From: Apostichopus japonicus
Taxonomy: Eukaryota > Echinodermata > Holothuroidea > Aspidochirotida > Stichopodidae
Direction: 5' to 3'
Length of the DNA: 64,000 nucleotides
NCBI RefSeq assembly: GCF_037975245.1
Contig: NC_092583.1
Coordinates: 1,818,764-1,882,763, forward strand
The translations under genes were made by a program, and so were the position numbers. The notes beneath the pieces are model-generated. The model saw nothing but the letters and a program-made list of their open reading frames with translations, searched no databases and was not told where the DNA came from. Below are positions 12,065-64,000 of this stretch, in pieces (position 1 is the first letter of the stretch; every line of letters begins with the position of its first letter).

Positions 12065-14748
12065 GGGGTAACTTTGGCAGGTTTTAGGCTTATTTGTCGA
12101 ATAAATAAAAAGTATAATGATAAAAAACACATTTCTTATGTTAAAAATGAACATTGGCATTCTTAGATATTTATATATATCAAATTTGATGTAAATATGT
12201 GGTGTTCTTAAAACTTATGTGATAAGTAAACCCCCCCAAAAAAATGATTTTTACATTTTGGGCAACTTTGGCAGGTATATACTAAAACAATAGTATAAAA
12301 AAAGAAGAAAAAAAATATTCAATCAATTTTTTGCAAAAGTTTATTTTTTGGACATTGAGAGGGCTGGGATTCGAAGAAAAACTCTCAAAACCAAAAATAA
12401 TACTTAGAGCGGCAATGGGAGCTTGCACAATATTTATGCAAATTAGCACATTATTTCCTAATTTCAATTGTTTACAAATTATTTCAAATAGTATCTATCA
12501 TAATAATCATGTTGGAAAAATGTTCTACCCTTTATACCCCCAAACATCACACGAAATCACAATATTGAAACGCTGTCGAAAATAGAGGGCAGTCTACGGA
12601 GAGCCAAACGTTCCATAAATGTCGAAAAAGAAAGTGAAGTGTCCAAAACGATATCAACGTGTTACAATTCGATATCAACATGTTACAATTCCATATGAAC
12701 ATGTCGAAACAAAATACAATATGTCATTGCGTCTATCGACATGTCAAATTCAACATCAGCATGTCGAAAACGTGTAACAGCATGCCACTACTACATTGGT
12801 CATGTCAACATTGCTTGCTAGATAAAACATTGACGTCGTGCTATAATTTTGGAACATCGGCGCGCGCCAACGTTTCGTTAATGCCCAAACTGTATCAGTA
12901 TGTCGAGATTTATATGAGAATGTCCAAAACTTGTGTCAGCATGTTGAGAGAAGGAAATAAAATATTCAAGCCAAAGGGATCACGTTGATGTCTTAGTGCA
13001 ATTTTTAGGCCCTTTGTCTATTTTCACATGATTAATTCCTGTGTGGGCAATTGGGCCTTTGAGGTTGCTGCATGGGCCCCGTTACAGTTAAAAATGAATT
13101 CGTTGGTATTTTTGAATACCGCAATGTCCAATAGAGCCAACACCTCTAAAAGAATTATCCTGCTTTTTGTTAACATAATCAAATCATGTGTGGGCCATGG
13201 GCACTTTATGGCTGTTGTGTGGGGCCCGGTACAGATAAAAGTCTTCGATGGTATTTTTTGGTTTCTCCAATGTATAAAGGGTCCAATGCAACTACAGGAA
13301 TTATCTTTGTGTCTTTGCACATGATTAAATCACGTGTGGGCCATGGGCCCTTGAGGTTGTCTGGGCCATGGTAGAGGATGAATTTGTAGTCATAGGTTTT
13401 TCTTTTTTTTAATACCCGATAACCATAGGGTCCAGCGCCAATAAAAAGAAATCATCCTGCTCTCTTTTCACATGATTAAATCATGTGTGGGCTACGGGCC
13501 CTTTCTGGCTACTGTCTGGGTATCTTACTTTGAGTTTTATCCAAAGCTATTGCCTTGCCTCTTCCACATGATTAAATCAAAATTTGAGCCCCCTATTGTA
13601 ATTGAAGGAACCTTTAGACTACATACACGCACATCGTGTGGCACGGCAGCAGTACATAACCTTGAATCCTGGTCATAAACGGACATAACCTTCCCATCAA
13701 ACCCTCTGTCTCTTTTCAAATCTTCTGGGTTCCTGGTCCAGTTGAGTATCGCATCGATGCAGACTGGGTTGAAAGTAAACGCAGGCCAAGTGCAGTGCAA
13801 TGCAATAAACTAGGCTCACATCACTGCAAGATGCGAGCCATCATAATGACGTCACAGGTCGATTTACTGCAAATTTATCCTCTACCATGGCCCAGACAAC
13901 CTCAAGGGCCCATGGCCCAAGTGATTTATTCATATGCAAAAACACAAGGATAATTCCTGTAGTTGCATTGAACCCTTTATACATTGGAGAAACCAAAAAA
14001 TACCATCGACGACATTTATCTGTACCGGGCCACACACAACAGCCATAAAGGACCCATGGCCCACACATGATTTGATTATGTTAACAAAAAGCAGGATAAT
14101 TCTTTTAGAGGTGTTGGCTGTATTGGACATTGCGGTATTCAAAAATACCAACGAATTCATTTTTAACTGTAACGGGGCCCATGCAGCAACCTCAAAGGCC
14201 CAATTGCCCACACAGGAATTAATCATGTGAAAATAGACAAAGGGCCTAAAAATTGCACTAAGGCATCAACGTGATCCCTTTGGCTTGAATATTTTATTTC
14301 CTTCTCTCAACATGCTGACACAAGTTTTGGACATTCTCATATAAATCTCGACATACTGATACAGTTTTGGGCATTAACGAAACGTTGGCGCGCGCCGATG
14401 TTCCAAAATTATAGAACGACTTCAATATTGTATCTAGCAAGCAATGTTGACATGACAAGTGTAGTACGTGTCATGCTGTTACAAGTTTTCGACATGCTGA
14501 TGTTGAATTTGACATGTCGATAGACGCAATGACATATTGTATTTTGTTTCGACATGTTCATATGGAATTGTAACATGTTGATATCGAATTGTAACATGTT
14601 GATATCGAATTGTAACATGTTGATATCGATTTGGACATATATATATTAACTTGGACACTTCACTTTCTTTTTCGACATTTATGGAACGTTTGGCTCTCCG
14701 TAGCAGTCGGTCAATTTAATAAAACCCCTTAACTGCCAATATTACCCC
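12065..14748. mobile_element. Possible host element around the long inverted repeat
   Basis: GGGGTAACTTTGGCAG at 12065-12080 is inverted at 14733-14748 with 14 of 16 positions matching, and a related internal copy occurs near 12259-12275. These could be the ends of an older element into which 12594-14703 inserted. No flanking duplication was identified. Confidence 0.3.
12594..14703. mobile_element. Long-terminal-inverted-repeat (foldback-like) element, 2.1 kb
   Basis: The outer ~0.8 kb on each side are near-identical inverted copies: about 12594-13388 and 13868-14703, starting CTACGGAGAGCC and ending GGCTCTCCGTAG. CAGT flanks both sides (12590-12593 and 14704-14707), a possible 4-bp target duplication. 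Each arm carries a 21-bp tandem motif (two near-copies left, three or more right). Further in are ~145-bp diverged repeats beginning with a CACATGATTAA-type motif (about 13023, 13178, 13320, 13470, 13565). The frames in the arms are mirror images and match no transposase I know. The superfamily is not assigned. Confidence 0.75.
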
Positions 14749-14912
14749 GGGTGCCAAGAAGAGGTTTGTTTACAAGTGACGAAAACTCCAGGCTCGGATA
14801 GCCAAAAATGGCTGCGCGTTCATGGTACGGAAAATTGACGGTGCCATGAAAGGCCAACTTGTCAGCTATCCGGTGATGGGTAGCGTTTAGCTAGTGAAAA
14901 CTTATATCTAGA

Positions 14913-14980
14913 CTTAGAGACCACATTACATTTGTGATTTAGTGTGCTTAGAGACCACATTACATTTGTGATTTAGTGTG
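14913..14980. repeat. Exact tandem duplication of 34 bp
   Basis: Two identical adjacent 34-base units beginning CTTAGAGACC. The rest of 14749-15449 shows nothing recognisable. Confidence 0.9.
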
Positions 14981-15449
14981 TAAGTCAATGGGGCTTTTAA
15001 TGCGCGTATGCTACCTGCAGATTTGCGCTTAGATACGGTAACACTACTCTTTTGCGTTTTAAGTTGGAGAGCCAGAACATTACACGAACGTTTAGAAGCG
15101 GCCTCACGAGTCAGTATGATTGATATCGAATCGTCTTAAATGAAATATGTTCAATATTTGACGAGGCATGTGGTCGGCCAGAACTGTCCAAAAGAGATTT
15201 AGGAAACATGTATCTTTATATCAGTTCTACCATGCTATAGTATGACTGGTACTGGTGACCTTAACAACTCAAAACTTTTAAAAACGCGAAATTGGTTCAT
15301 AAGAGAGGGCAGCATACATGAAATACACATTCGGAATACGATTTAAATTTGCTCTCAAATACACTCCTCAGTACGCATGGATTACAGTGATTTCATTCAT
15401 CATGAATCCTCAAAATGAATGGTTCGTTTCCTGGTAAGTTACAGTCGAT

Positions 15450-16245
15450 TAGGGATGCACCGGATATCCGGTCCGGCCGGACCATCCGGTCCGGCCGGAC
15501 TATCCGGCCGGATAGTGAGCAATTATCCGGTTCCGGCCGGATATTTTTCAAAATCCGGCCGGATCTTTTTCAAAATCTGGCCTGAATTATTCTTTAAAAA
15601 GGTGTTGGTATTAAATTAAATCAATGTAAACTATTTCCAAAAATTAATAAAAACATTCAAAGTAAGGAAAAATAGGTTTAACATGTTTAATTTAATTTTC
15701 TCAATGGTCTGACCCACTGTTTCTAAAGATCGACCATTTTTTTTTTACAGATAATATTGCAGTGTAAAAATTTGTTACCAAATAATGAATAATAAAGACA
15801 ATTCTAAATCCAGATAGTAGTGTTATTACAACATATAAATAATCTTTTTATTCAGTATAAAGTATGAGATTTGTGAAATGTAGCTTCCCGTTTTAAAACA
15901 AACTTCATTGGTAGTAGGCAGTATTTTTCCAGCAAACAAATTTACATACTGTATCAAGCTTGTCAACAATTTTATTGTAGATATTTTATTAAAGAATGTA
16001 GATTACACCACGTCAAGTTATATTTAATATCATAAATGGGGTCTTAATTTCACCTTCTTTATAATATGCGAATACCTCACCTACGATTTGCTCCTTGTTT
16101 CATACTTCTACTTCTTATTAATGATTTTCTTTTGTGTAATGAAAAAATCCGGTTCCGGCCGGATTTTATCCGACCGGATTTCATGTACTATCCGGCAAAA
16201 TCCGGTTCCGGCCGCATCAAAAAATTTTGATCCGGTGCATCCCTA
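15450..16245. mobile_element. hAT-type MITE with TAGGGATGCACCGGAT ends, 796 bp
   Basis: TAGGGATGCACCGGAT at 15450-15465 is exactly inverted at 16230-16245. TAGGGATGCACCG-type termini are typical of a widespread hAT group. Both subterminal regions are packed with TCCGG/CCGGCCGGA palindromes, probable transposase-binding repeats, in an otherwise AT-rich interior without a transposase frame. A clean 8-bp flanking duplication is not evident; only CGAT is shared by the flanks. Confidence 0.75.
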
Positions 16246-16377
16246 GCGATCTCTATTCAAATTGAATAACAAATTCAGTGCCCCCCCCCCCCTCCCCATC
16301 CCGACCTAAACTTCGAGTAATTGTCTCATCACCTAAATCATTAGTTACCATTGCATGGCATTCGAACTGGTGGGGAT

Positions 16378-17480
16378 CAGGCGCGGCGGAACGGAAAAAT
16401 TATTGGGGGGGCTAATGTGTGGAGACTATCTAAGCGGAGCGCCACCATCGGTTGGCGCGGAGCGTACAAGGAAATTTGGGTTTTTTTCAAACCCCCAGAT
16501 GGCCGGAAACGGCACTTCCCGAGTGTTTTATGCTGCGAATACCTAGCCCTAAAATATGGGTCTCAAGCCTGCAATTTCTCAGATTGCACGTAAAAGTCTG
16601 TAAAAACATTGTAATTTGTATATTCGATGGTGGTTTAAGAGAGTAGCTATTACTCGTAGTGTACTCTCAAAGGAGTTTTTGAGTGTTGTAAGGGCAGTGG
16701 CGGAGCTAGGGGTATTGGTCAGGGGGGCAAGAATGGTCTGTCGGGGGCGCTTTCGACACTATCTAAGCGGAGCGCCACCACAGGTTGGCGCGGAGCATAC
16801 AGAAAATTTTTGAGTAAAGTTACTCCCTAGACTGCAGGAAATGACCCTTTCCGGGCCTTGCTAATTTGCAGATAAACGGAGAATAAATAGGTGTCGTCGC
16901 CATTTTGTCGGAAAATTACACCAACAGAATATGACAAATGTCAATAGGTATATGAGAGCGCAATAAAATAGTCAATAATCGCGAATAAGTTAAAAGTAGT
17001 GAAAAGCTGAAAATGGCGCCAGCAGTCCACTTGAGTCCGTCAGGGGGGGGGGGGGGGGATCCGCCCCCTGACTGTATATATGGACGCTCCGCCACAAGGT
17101 AAGGGGATGTTGGAGAACTGGCTGAAATGAGGCAAGTCATTGGCCTAAGACGAAGTTGTGTTACGCTTACCGGTACTCACACTCACTGCTTCCACTTTTC
17201 ACGGGGCGTGAAGACGCGGTTGGGGTGACAATGTGTTCTATAGCCAGGGGACGGGCCGAGGGACCAGGACGGTCCCCCAGCAATTACTAAAATTATTACA
17301 CCTATATAGTATACGTGTGCATCGGACAGATCGACAAGTATGCATTGAAAAATGGGCAGATGCACGTTTCGGAGCCTTGGTAAATATTGGGGGGGGGGGG
17401 CTTATCATGCATTTGCCCCCTCAACTTTTTCATTGGGGGGCTGAGCCCCCAAGCCCCCCCCCCCGGTTCCGCCGCCACTG
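16378..17480 (+). mobile_element. hAT-type transposon with perfect 8-bp duplication, carrying a nested MITE
   Basis: The flanks are identical 8-mers, GTGGGGAT, at 16370-16377 and 17481-17488. The ends CAGGCGCGGCGGAACGG and CCGGTTCCGCCGCCACTG are imperfect inverted repeats. The MITE at 16695-17097 interrupts it; without that insert the element is about 692 bp and non-coding. It contains the shared palindromic module at 16425-16473 and ends in poly-G/poly-C-rich subterminal sequence. A truncated relative lies at 6127-6630. Confidence 0.88.
16695..17097 (+). mobile_element. hAT-type MITE, 403 bp, nested; same family as 35995-36404
   Basis: It begins CAGTGGCGGAGC and ends GCTCCGCCACAA, a decayed inverted repeat. 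The flanks TGTAAGGG (16687-16694) and GGTAAGGG (17098-17105) match at 7 of 8 positions. The sequence across the insertion point is continuous in the related copy at 6127-6630, which confirms insertion. A reverse-oriented copy of the same family lies in DNAJC13 intron 20. Confidence 0.88.
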
Positions 17481-17571
17481 GTGGGGATATGCGCCTCCCC
17501 TTTCCCTTCTCCTCTGTCTATATTAAGTTTAACATACAGGGGGTTAGAGGATCTATAGAAACCACGAAATG

Positions 17572-17815
17572 CTATTTCAGATATCTCACATTCAATTTCA
17601 GATAGGCCTATCTATAAAATCAATTACAGAAATCTGAAATTCAATTTCACATATCTCGAATTCAATTTCAGATATCTTATATTCTAATTCAGATATCTTA
17701 TATTCTGGTTCAGATATCTCATACCCTAATTCAGATATCATAATTAAAAATTCAGATATCTCAAGTAACCCTCAATTACAGATATCTGAAATTTTAATTC
17801 AGATATCTAAAATTC
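17572..17815. repeat. Degenerate tandem array around TTCAGATATCT
   Basis: About ten diverged copies of a roughly 20-22-bp unit containing TTCAGATATCT, each with the palindrome AGATATCT, separated by AT-rich variants. Downstream, 17820-18060 shows nothing recognisable. Confidence 0.8.
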
Positions 17816-18073
17816 TGGATTAAATGCTAAAATGGCTGTCCATAAACACACGCTTTATGTTTTGTGACTCACTGTCTTGTGATCGCTACATCACTAAATC
17901 CACTTGGAGAAATGTGGGATAGGATGGAGTGAATGTCAATCATTCGCATGATATCATATTGCCCAGATAACTATGGAACGGTGGGCGCCAACGCCAATGA
18001 AAAATAAGAGAAAGTAGGTCTACCCAGTCCCTGGTCCTGGGGAAGCCTGGAGACGTTTGCAGAAATCTCAGAG

Positions 18074-18130
18074 GTCACGCCCATTGCGCATGCGTACCAA
18101 ATCGACAACATGTAAATATGGCGACTACCT
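18074..18130 (+). promoter_or_regulatory. Candidate DNAJC13 promoter: NRF1-type palindrome and YY1-like motif
   Basis: TGCGCATGCG at 18085-18094 matches the core of the NRF1 consensus (YGCGCAYGCGCR). AATATGGCGAC at about 18115-18125 resembles the YY1 core-promoter motif (AARATGGCGGC), which usually lies just downstream of the transcription start of TATA-less housekeeping genes. The pair sits about 0.7 kb before the first coding exon of a housekeeping gene. The motifs are seen directly; promoter activity is inferred. Confidence 0.45.
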
Positions 18131-18262
18131 TGTGAGGGCGAAGGAGAACACAAATTGTTCTAAATTTCTTGTCTGCTTCGACTCCAGGTTCGAAATGTCG
18201 AATTGAAGATATATATACACCAGTTACTATTGACAATAACACACCTCGAACTACTGGTAGCT
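18120..18262 (+). other. DNAJC13: Candidate non-coding first exon of DNAJC13
   Basis: The exon with the ATG is preceded by a clear 3' splice site (TTTCATATAG, ending 18800), so an upstream 5'-UTR exon is expected. GCT|GTAAGTTT at 18263 is a strong donor about 140 bases downstream of the NRF1/YY1-like motifs and would give an intron of 538 bases. The start is approximate. Confidence 0.35.
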
Positions 18263-18816
18263 GTAAGTTTTCTGCAATGACACCATGCCATCGAAAGGGA
18301 AAAAGTTTTAGGTTATGATAGACTAACGTTAACTTAGAGATTGTGTAGGCTATAGAGTACTTAAACATTAGGCTTACTTTGTAATTTGTATAGTATTAAG
18401 TTACACTACAGTACACTATTATGTATATATTATAGTGTATTGCTACTGCAAGAAGCCTAACTTTAGGACTATTCCGTGTATGGTTGGCCATTAGCTTGAC
18501 AGTGCTCGAGCGTAATACAGAATGGACTAGCCTACATGGTATCACCTAAAGCAAGTCAATAATAAAGAAAAAGGATTAATAATGCTCACAAATGCAAACA
18601 ATGTCAAGTCAGATCGAAAAGTTCTTAAGGCTATAGGCCTATGCTCTGAAAAACTCAACTTTTTCTCAAGCAACAATATTTGTCGCCAAAATACCAGCAT
18701 TTAAGCAAATTGTGCAGATAAAGATATTAGGTTGATGTTGCCATCCTTCATATTTATGATGTCTACTTCTTGAATCATTCCTGTTTTCATTTTCATATAG
18801 AGAATCTGTTGTCAAC

Positions 18817-60214
<41,398 letters not shown>

Positions 60215-60483
60215 GTAAGTTTGACCGTCGGTCAGCTGCTTATGCTTTGGTAGCTGTAGTAATAATATTAACAATAATAATCATAATCATAACCACATGT
60301 ATGCATAATATAGCTATATAAAAGAAAAAACACCCCCCCCCACCCATTTCCTTGGATCCACCCCTTTGCCCCTGGATCCACCCCTGTTCTATGACTCACT
60401 TTTCAATCTCTTTCCCTTGGTAGTAGATATTGCAAATTTTTAAGAACAAATTGTTTTTTTAAGTCAAAACCTCGTTTCAAAGC

Positions 60484-61412
60484 AGTGTATTTACATTGCG
60501 GTGTATTTACATTGCAGTGTATATACATTGCAGTGTATTTACATTGCAGTGTATATACATTGCAGTGTATTTTACATTGCAGTGTATTTACATTGCAGTG
60601 TATTTACATTGCAGTGTATATACATTGCAGTGTATTTTACATTGCAGTGTATATACATTGCAGTGTATTTTACATTGCGGTGTATTTACATTGCAGTGTA
60701 TTTACATTGCGGTGTATTTACATTGCAGTGTATTTACATTGCAGTGTATTTACATTGCAGTGTATATACATTGCAGTGTATTTTACATTGCAGTGTATTT
60801 TACATTGCAGTGTATTTACATTGCAGTGTATATACATTGCAGTGTATTTTACATTGCGGTGTATTTACATTGCAGTGTATTTACATTGCAGTGTATTTAC
60901 ATTGCAGTGTATTTACATTGCAGTGTATATACATTGCAGTGTATTTTACATTGCAGTGTATTTTACATTGCAGTATATTGACATTGCAGTGTATTGACAT
61001 TCCAGTGTATTTACATTGCGGTGTATTTACATTGCGGTGTATTTACATTGCAGTGTATTTACATTGCGGTGTATTTACATTGCAGTGTATTTACATTGCA
61101 GTGTATATACATTGCAGTGTATTTTACATTGCAGTGTATTTTACATTGCAGTGTATTTACATTGCAGTGTATATACATTGCAGTGTATATACATTGCAGT
61201 GTATTTTACATTGCGGTGTATTTACATTGCAGTGTATTTACATTGCAGTGTATTTACATTGCAGTGTATATACATTGCAGTGTATTTTACATTGCAGTGT
61301 ATTTTACATTGCAGTATATTGACATTGCAGTGTATTGACATTCCAGTGTATTTACATTGCAGTGTATTAACATTGCAGTGTATTTACATTGCAGTGTATT
61401 TACACTGCAAGT
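60484..61412. repeat. 16-bp minisatellite TTGCAGTGTATTTACA in intron 41, with a ~341-bp higher-order period
   Basis: About 57 copies of a 16-17-bp unit with GCGGTG, TATATACA and TTTTACA variants. A diagnostic variant block (CAGTATATTGACATTGC with a following TTCCAG) occurs at 60971 and again at 61312, and the variants between follow in the same order. Open frames here are periodicity artefacts. Confidence 0.96.
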
Positions 61413-62587
61413 AAATAACATACTTCGGTCCTGCCCAGTTACCGTAGGTAGTATCTTCACATAAATGTAGCTAGATGCCTTTTGCTTCACCGTTCCACTT
61501 TGGGGGTTGTACTCACAGTGTAAGGGATTCTTCAGTACTCATATGCATGTGAGCTGTAACCTGTACTCATCCATGCGTCTCAGGTCAGCCAGCGGGGAAA
61601 TCAGGCTACTGCTTCATTTTTTTATATCTCTTCTTCCTGGTAAAGATATCTACTACTCCCTCTAGCATGTCACGATAATGTCTCAGGCGGTGCGACTCCT
61701 TCCCGGGGGGGAGGGGGGCGCGACTAACAGCAATCACTAGTTTCTCATAGTCGTGCAGATGTACAGAAATATATACGTTAAGAGGAAGAAAAAAAAATAT
61801 GGAATGGCCTGCACTAAACATCTTTCACTTTTCTGGGGGTTTGTTGCTATACTTCTACACATTCGCCACACTAACAGTTTTAACTTTCAATCATGCATTG
61901 CTTGTAGTATTATAAACTAATCCATTGCATTTAGTTTCACTCATGTGCCTTTCGGTCATATTAGTATCTTCATTATTGCTACTTATACATATATATATAA
62001 ATATTTACAACTAACCCCACACAATGCTTTATTCAACAGTATTTTGATAATAGCGCTCCTGGAGATAAAGTTTATGAGGTCAGTGCATTTTAAAACAAAT
62101 GTGTTTGTTTGTGAACTTGCAATCACCACAGATTGAAAATTGATGTGATGATTCTGTTTTTTTGTGGCTTGGGAGCCAAAAGAGGGATTCGACTTATTGG
62201 AGAGCTACATCGGGATACAACCGGAGTTATTGTTCAAATGTTTACCTTTTAACGTAACGTAAAATAGACGATTTTCATATATTAAAATACTTCACCTTCC
62301 TACTTATCATTACCCTCCTCCTCTTTACCCCTCTCCATTCACCCATGGCAACCCTTCCTTGACTCATGCACCCTCCATTTCGCCTCCTCCCTTCACACAC
62401 TTCCCTGTCTACTCAACCCACCGCCCCCTTCAACCCCCCCCCCTCAATTTCACCACTGCTTGAGTTAGTCCTGTGTATACCTGTTTATGCCATGCATCCT
62501 GACATGTTTTTTTTCACTGATTTGCTCCCCCCAGTGTCTCAAAATTTCTGATTTATCATTTTTATGTTCTTGTAACAGACTCAGTGT

Positions 62588-62627
<40 letters not shown>

Positions 62628-63100
62628 ATCCTTTCATAATCAACTCTGACCCTAATGGTTCTGACATATTGCTACATTTTTTAATACTACCTGGATAACA
62701 GTGTAACCCCAATAATCCAGAAATAATGGCACTGTTAACATTTTATGTAACTTGCAATTTGAAGGTAACATGAATTCTGTCTATAATAATATACTGCAAA
62801 ACTTGATAATCTTTGTACCACAATAACAAAAAACATACAAACAAACCAAAAACGAAAATCACCTCCCATACATCTTTGCATATGTGCTTACAAGTTTTAC
62901 CATGTAGAAAGACATGGTACTTTGTGATACTAGATCACAAATACCCTGGTTTTACTTTAAACATCGTTACTGCCGTTTAAACATTTAACAGGCAGTGGGT
63001 TTCTCTGATATAACCAACTCTGTGTTTATACTAGAGTGTCTTTCCACTCATATCCTCTCACTGTGTAGGAAACGACCATGTCCACTAGTAGAATTGACTA
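61413..63100. other. Intron 41 sequence, nothing coding recognised
   Basis: Contains pyrimidine-rich DNA at about 62320-62460 and a 34-base T run at 62591-62624. No DNAJC13 exon could be found by looking for conserved C-terminal peptides. Confidence 0.5.
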
Positions 63101-63104
63101 CGTT

Positions 63105-63990
63105 TTGGATCAACTTTGACCCTAGTGGTACTTGACACTCTAAAGCCCGGGTCACATCCGTGCGATTCAACACGCGATTCAACTCGCAATACAATTGAAG
63201 ATTGAATCGCGTAGTTAGACACGGGTATCAACTTGTTGCGCAATAAAAGGTGCGCCGTCGATTTGGGTTGATTTGCAATAGAGCAATGTCCTAATCAGCG
63301 CGACTTCTCAGAAGCAACTTTTCTAATTCGCGTGATTTTAGTTGCGAGTTGAATCGCATGTTGAATCGCGCAGATGTGACCCGGGCTTTACTTTCTCACA
63401 TAGTGTCTGTTCATACAACCCTAGTGGTACTTCATGGTATTGACATCTCTGGGTATCAACTTTGACCCTAGTAGTAATTCAAGAATCTTTTCCACCTAGT
63501 ACGCTTCCATCTGGTGTGGATGATTACAGCTCCAGTGGTACTCGGTTTGCATGCCTTCCGCTTCTTGTACTCTAAAACTCTTACTCTACCACTTCAATGT
63601 TTGGTTAAATTTTGACCTTGATAGTATTCCAAAAGTCTTTTCCACCTTATGTGTATTCCTATAACTCTAGTGGTTCTTGGTGGTGCAACAATTTTGAACC
63701 TGGCAGTACTTCATCACTCTTACTTTCCTTTCCTGCCCACCTCTTTGTTTGTACCTATGACCCTAGCGGTACTTATTCCCCGATGGTATTGCCATCTTTG
63801 TGCATCAACTTTGACCCTAGTAACTACTTCAATGTTCACTTCCTTTGTCACACCTAATTGGTGTATACACCTAGTCAAACATTTGCATACCATTATAAAA
63901 GTGTCTGCATGTTGACCCTAGTAGTACTTCAACACACTTTTCTATCTTAAATATGTATACCTATTGGATCCCAGTACTACTTAGGTCGGC
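63105..63990. repeat. Degenerate ACCCTAGTGGTACTT repeats in intron 41
   Basis: About eleven diverged copies of TTTGACCCTAGTGGTACTT occur at irregular 50-100-base spacing (for example near 63117, 63418, 63468, 63530, 63759, 63812, 63914). The family is interrupted by a MITE at 63143-63388 and runs to the window edge. Confidence 0.7.
63143..63388. mobile_element. TA-flanked MITE with ~50-bp terminal inverted repeats
   Basis: AAGCCCGGGTCACATC (63143 on) is inverted at 63373-63388, and the complementarity extends through GATTCAACACGCGATTCAAC with few mismatches. TA flanks both sides, consistent with a Tc1/mariner-like target duplication. It is non-coding. Confidence 0.75.
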
Positions 63991-64000
63991 CAGTTTTAGA

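Noticed and set aside
13028-14230. Pairs of 98-codon frames in opposite orientation
   Set aside because: They are mirror copies of the inverted-repeat arms read in both directions, with no known domain; treated as transposon DNA.
60484-61412. CRISPR-like appearance of the short regular repeats
   Set aside because: Units are contiguous without spacers, the host is eukaryotic, and no cas-like gene is present.
60485-61414. Open frames up to 273 codons of YLHCSVFTLQCIYIAV
   Set aside because: A product of the 16-bp TTGCAGTGTATTTACA array; no start context, domain or splice structure.
62041-62080. Possible DNAJC13 exon after exon 41 (LLEIKFMR-like frame)
   Set aside because: It does not match the conserved third IWN region and lacks a convincing acceptor and donor pair.

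Overview
The window is eukaryotic nuclear DNA with one recognisable protein-coding gene: the 5' three quarters of DNAJC13 (RME-8), on the + strand, running off the right edge. I place 41 coding exons between 18817 and 60214. All have GT donors and AG acceptors, and they join in frame into 1612 residues without a stop. The protein aligns closely, from memory, with vertebrate DNAJC13 (about 2240 residues). That similarity, the roughly 1 kb introns and the abundance of short hAT-type DNA transposons suggest a marine invertebrate deuterostome, perhaps an echinoderm. The organism is an inference; no marker in the window fixes it.

Region 1-18060 is upstream of the gene and holds no host gene I can support. 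It contains a 750-bp perfect ATCC microsatellite, and at least seven non-autonomous DNA transposons or fragments with terminal inverted repeats, several nested. Matching target-site duplications can be read for elements 1675-3605, 16378-17480, 16695-17097, 9892-10261 and 5096-5943. It also contains a 2.1-kb element built mostly of two ~0.8-kb inverted arms (12594-14703), the decayed 3' end of a non-LTR retrotransposon, and a GATATC-containing tandem array. A probable promoter with an NRF1-type palindrome lies near 18080-18130, followed by a probable non-coding first exon.

Region 18801-64000 is DNAJC13. Protein landmarks in order: N-terminal PH-like phosphoinositide-binding segment (exons 1-5), a long helical-repeat body, first IWN repeat (exon 23), GYF-type segment (exons 27-28), second IWN repeat (exon 32), and J domain with HPD (exons 34-36). 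Two more IWN repeats and the C terminus lie beyond the window. The introns are rich in mini- and microsatellites, MITEs and retrotransposon tails.

The most notable signals are at splice sites. A 52-bp tandem array replicates the 3' splice site and first codons of exon 36. A ~90-100-bp array replicates the 5' splice site of exon 40. A hAT-type MITE has a target duplication that is exactly the first 8 bases of intron 20. A 36-bp-arm hairpin sits 9 bases inside intron 25. A degenerate hammerhead-ribozyme-like motif lies in intron 20. I found no CRISPR array, operon, rRNA or tRNA gene.
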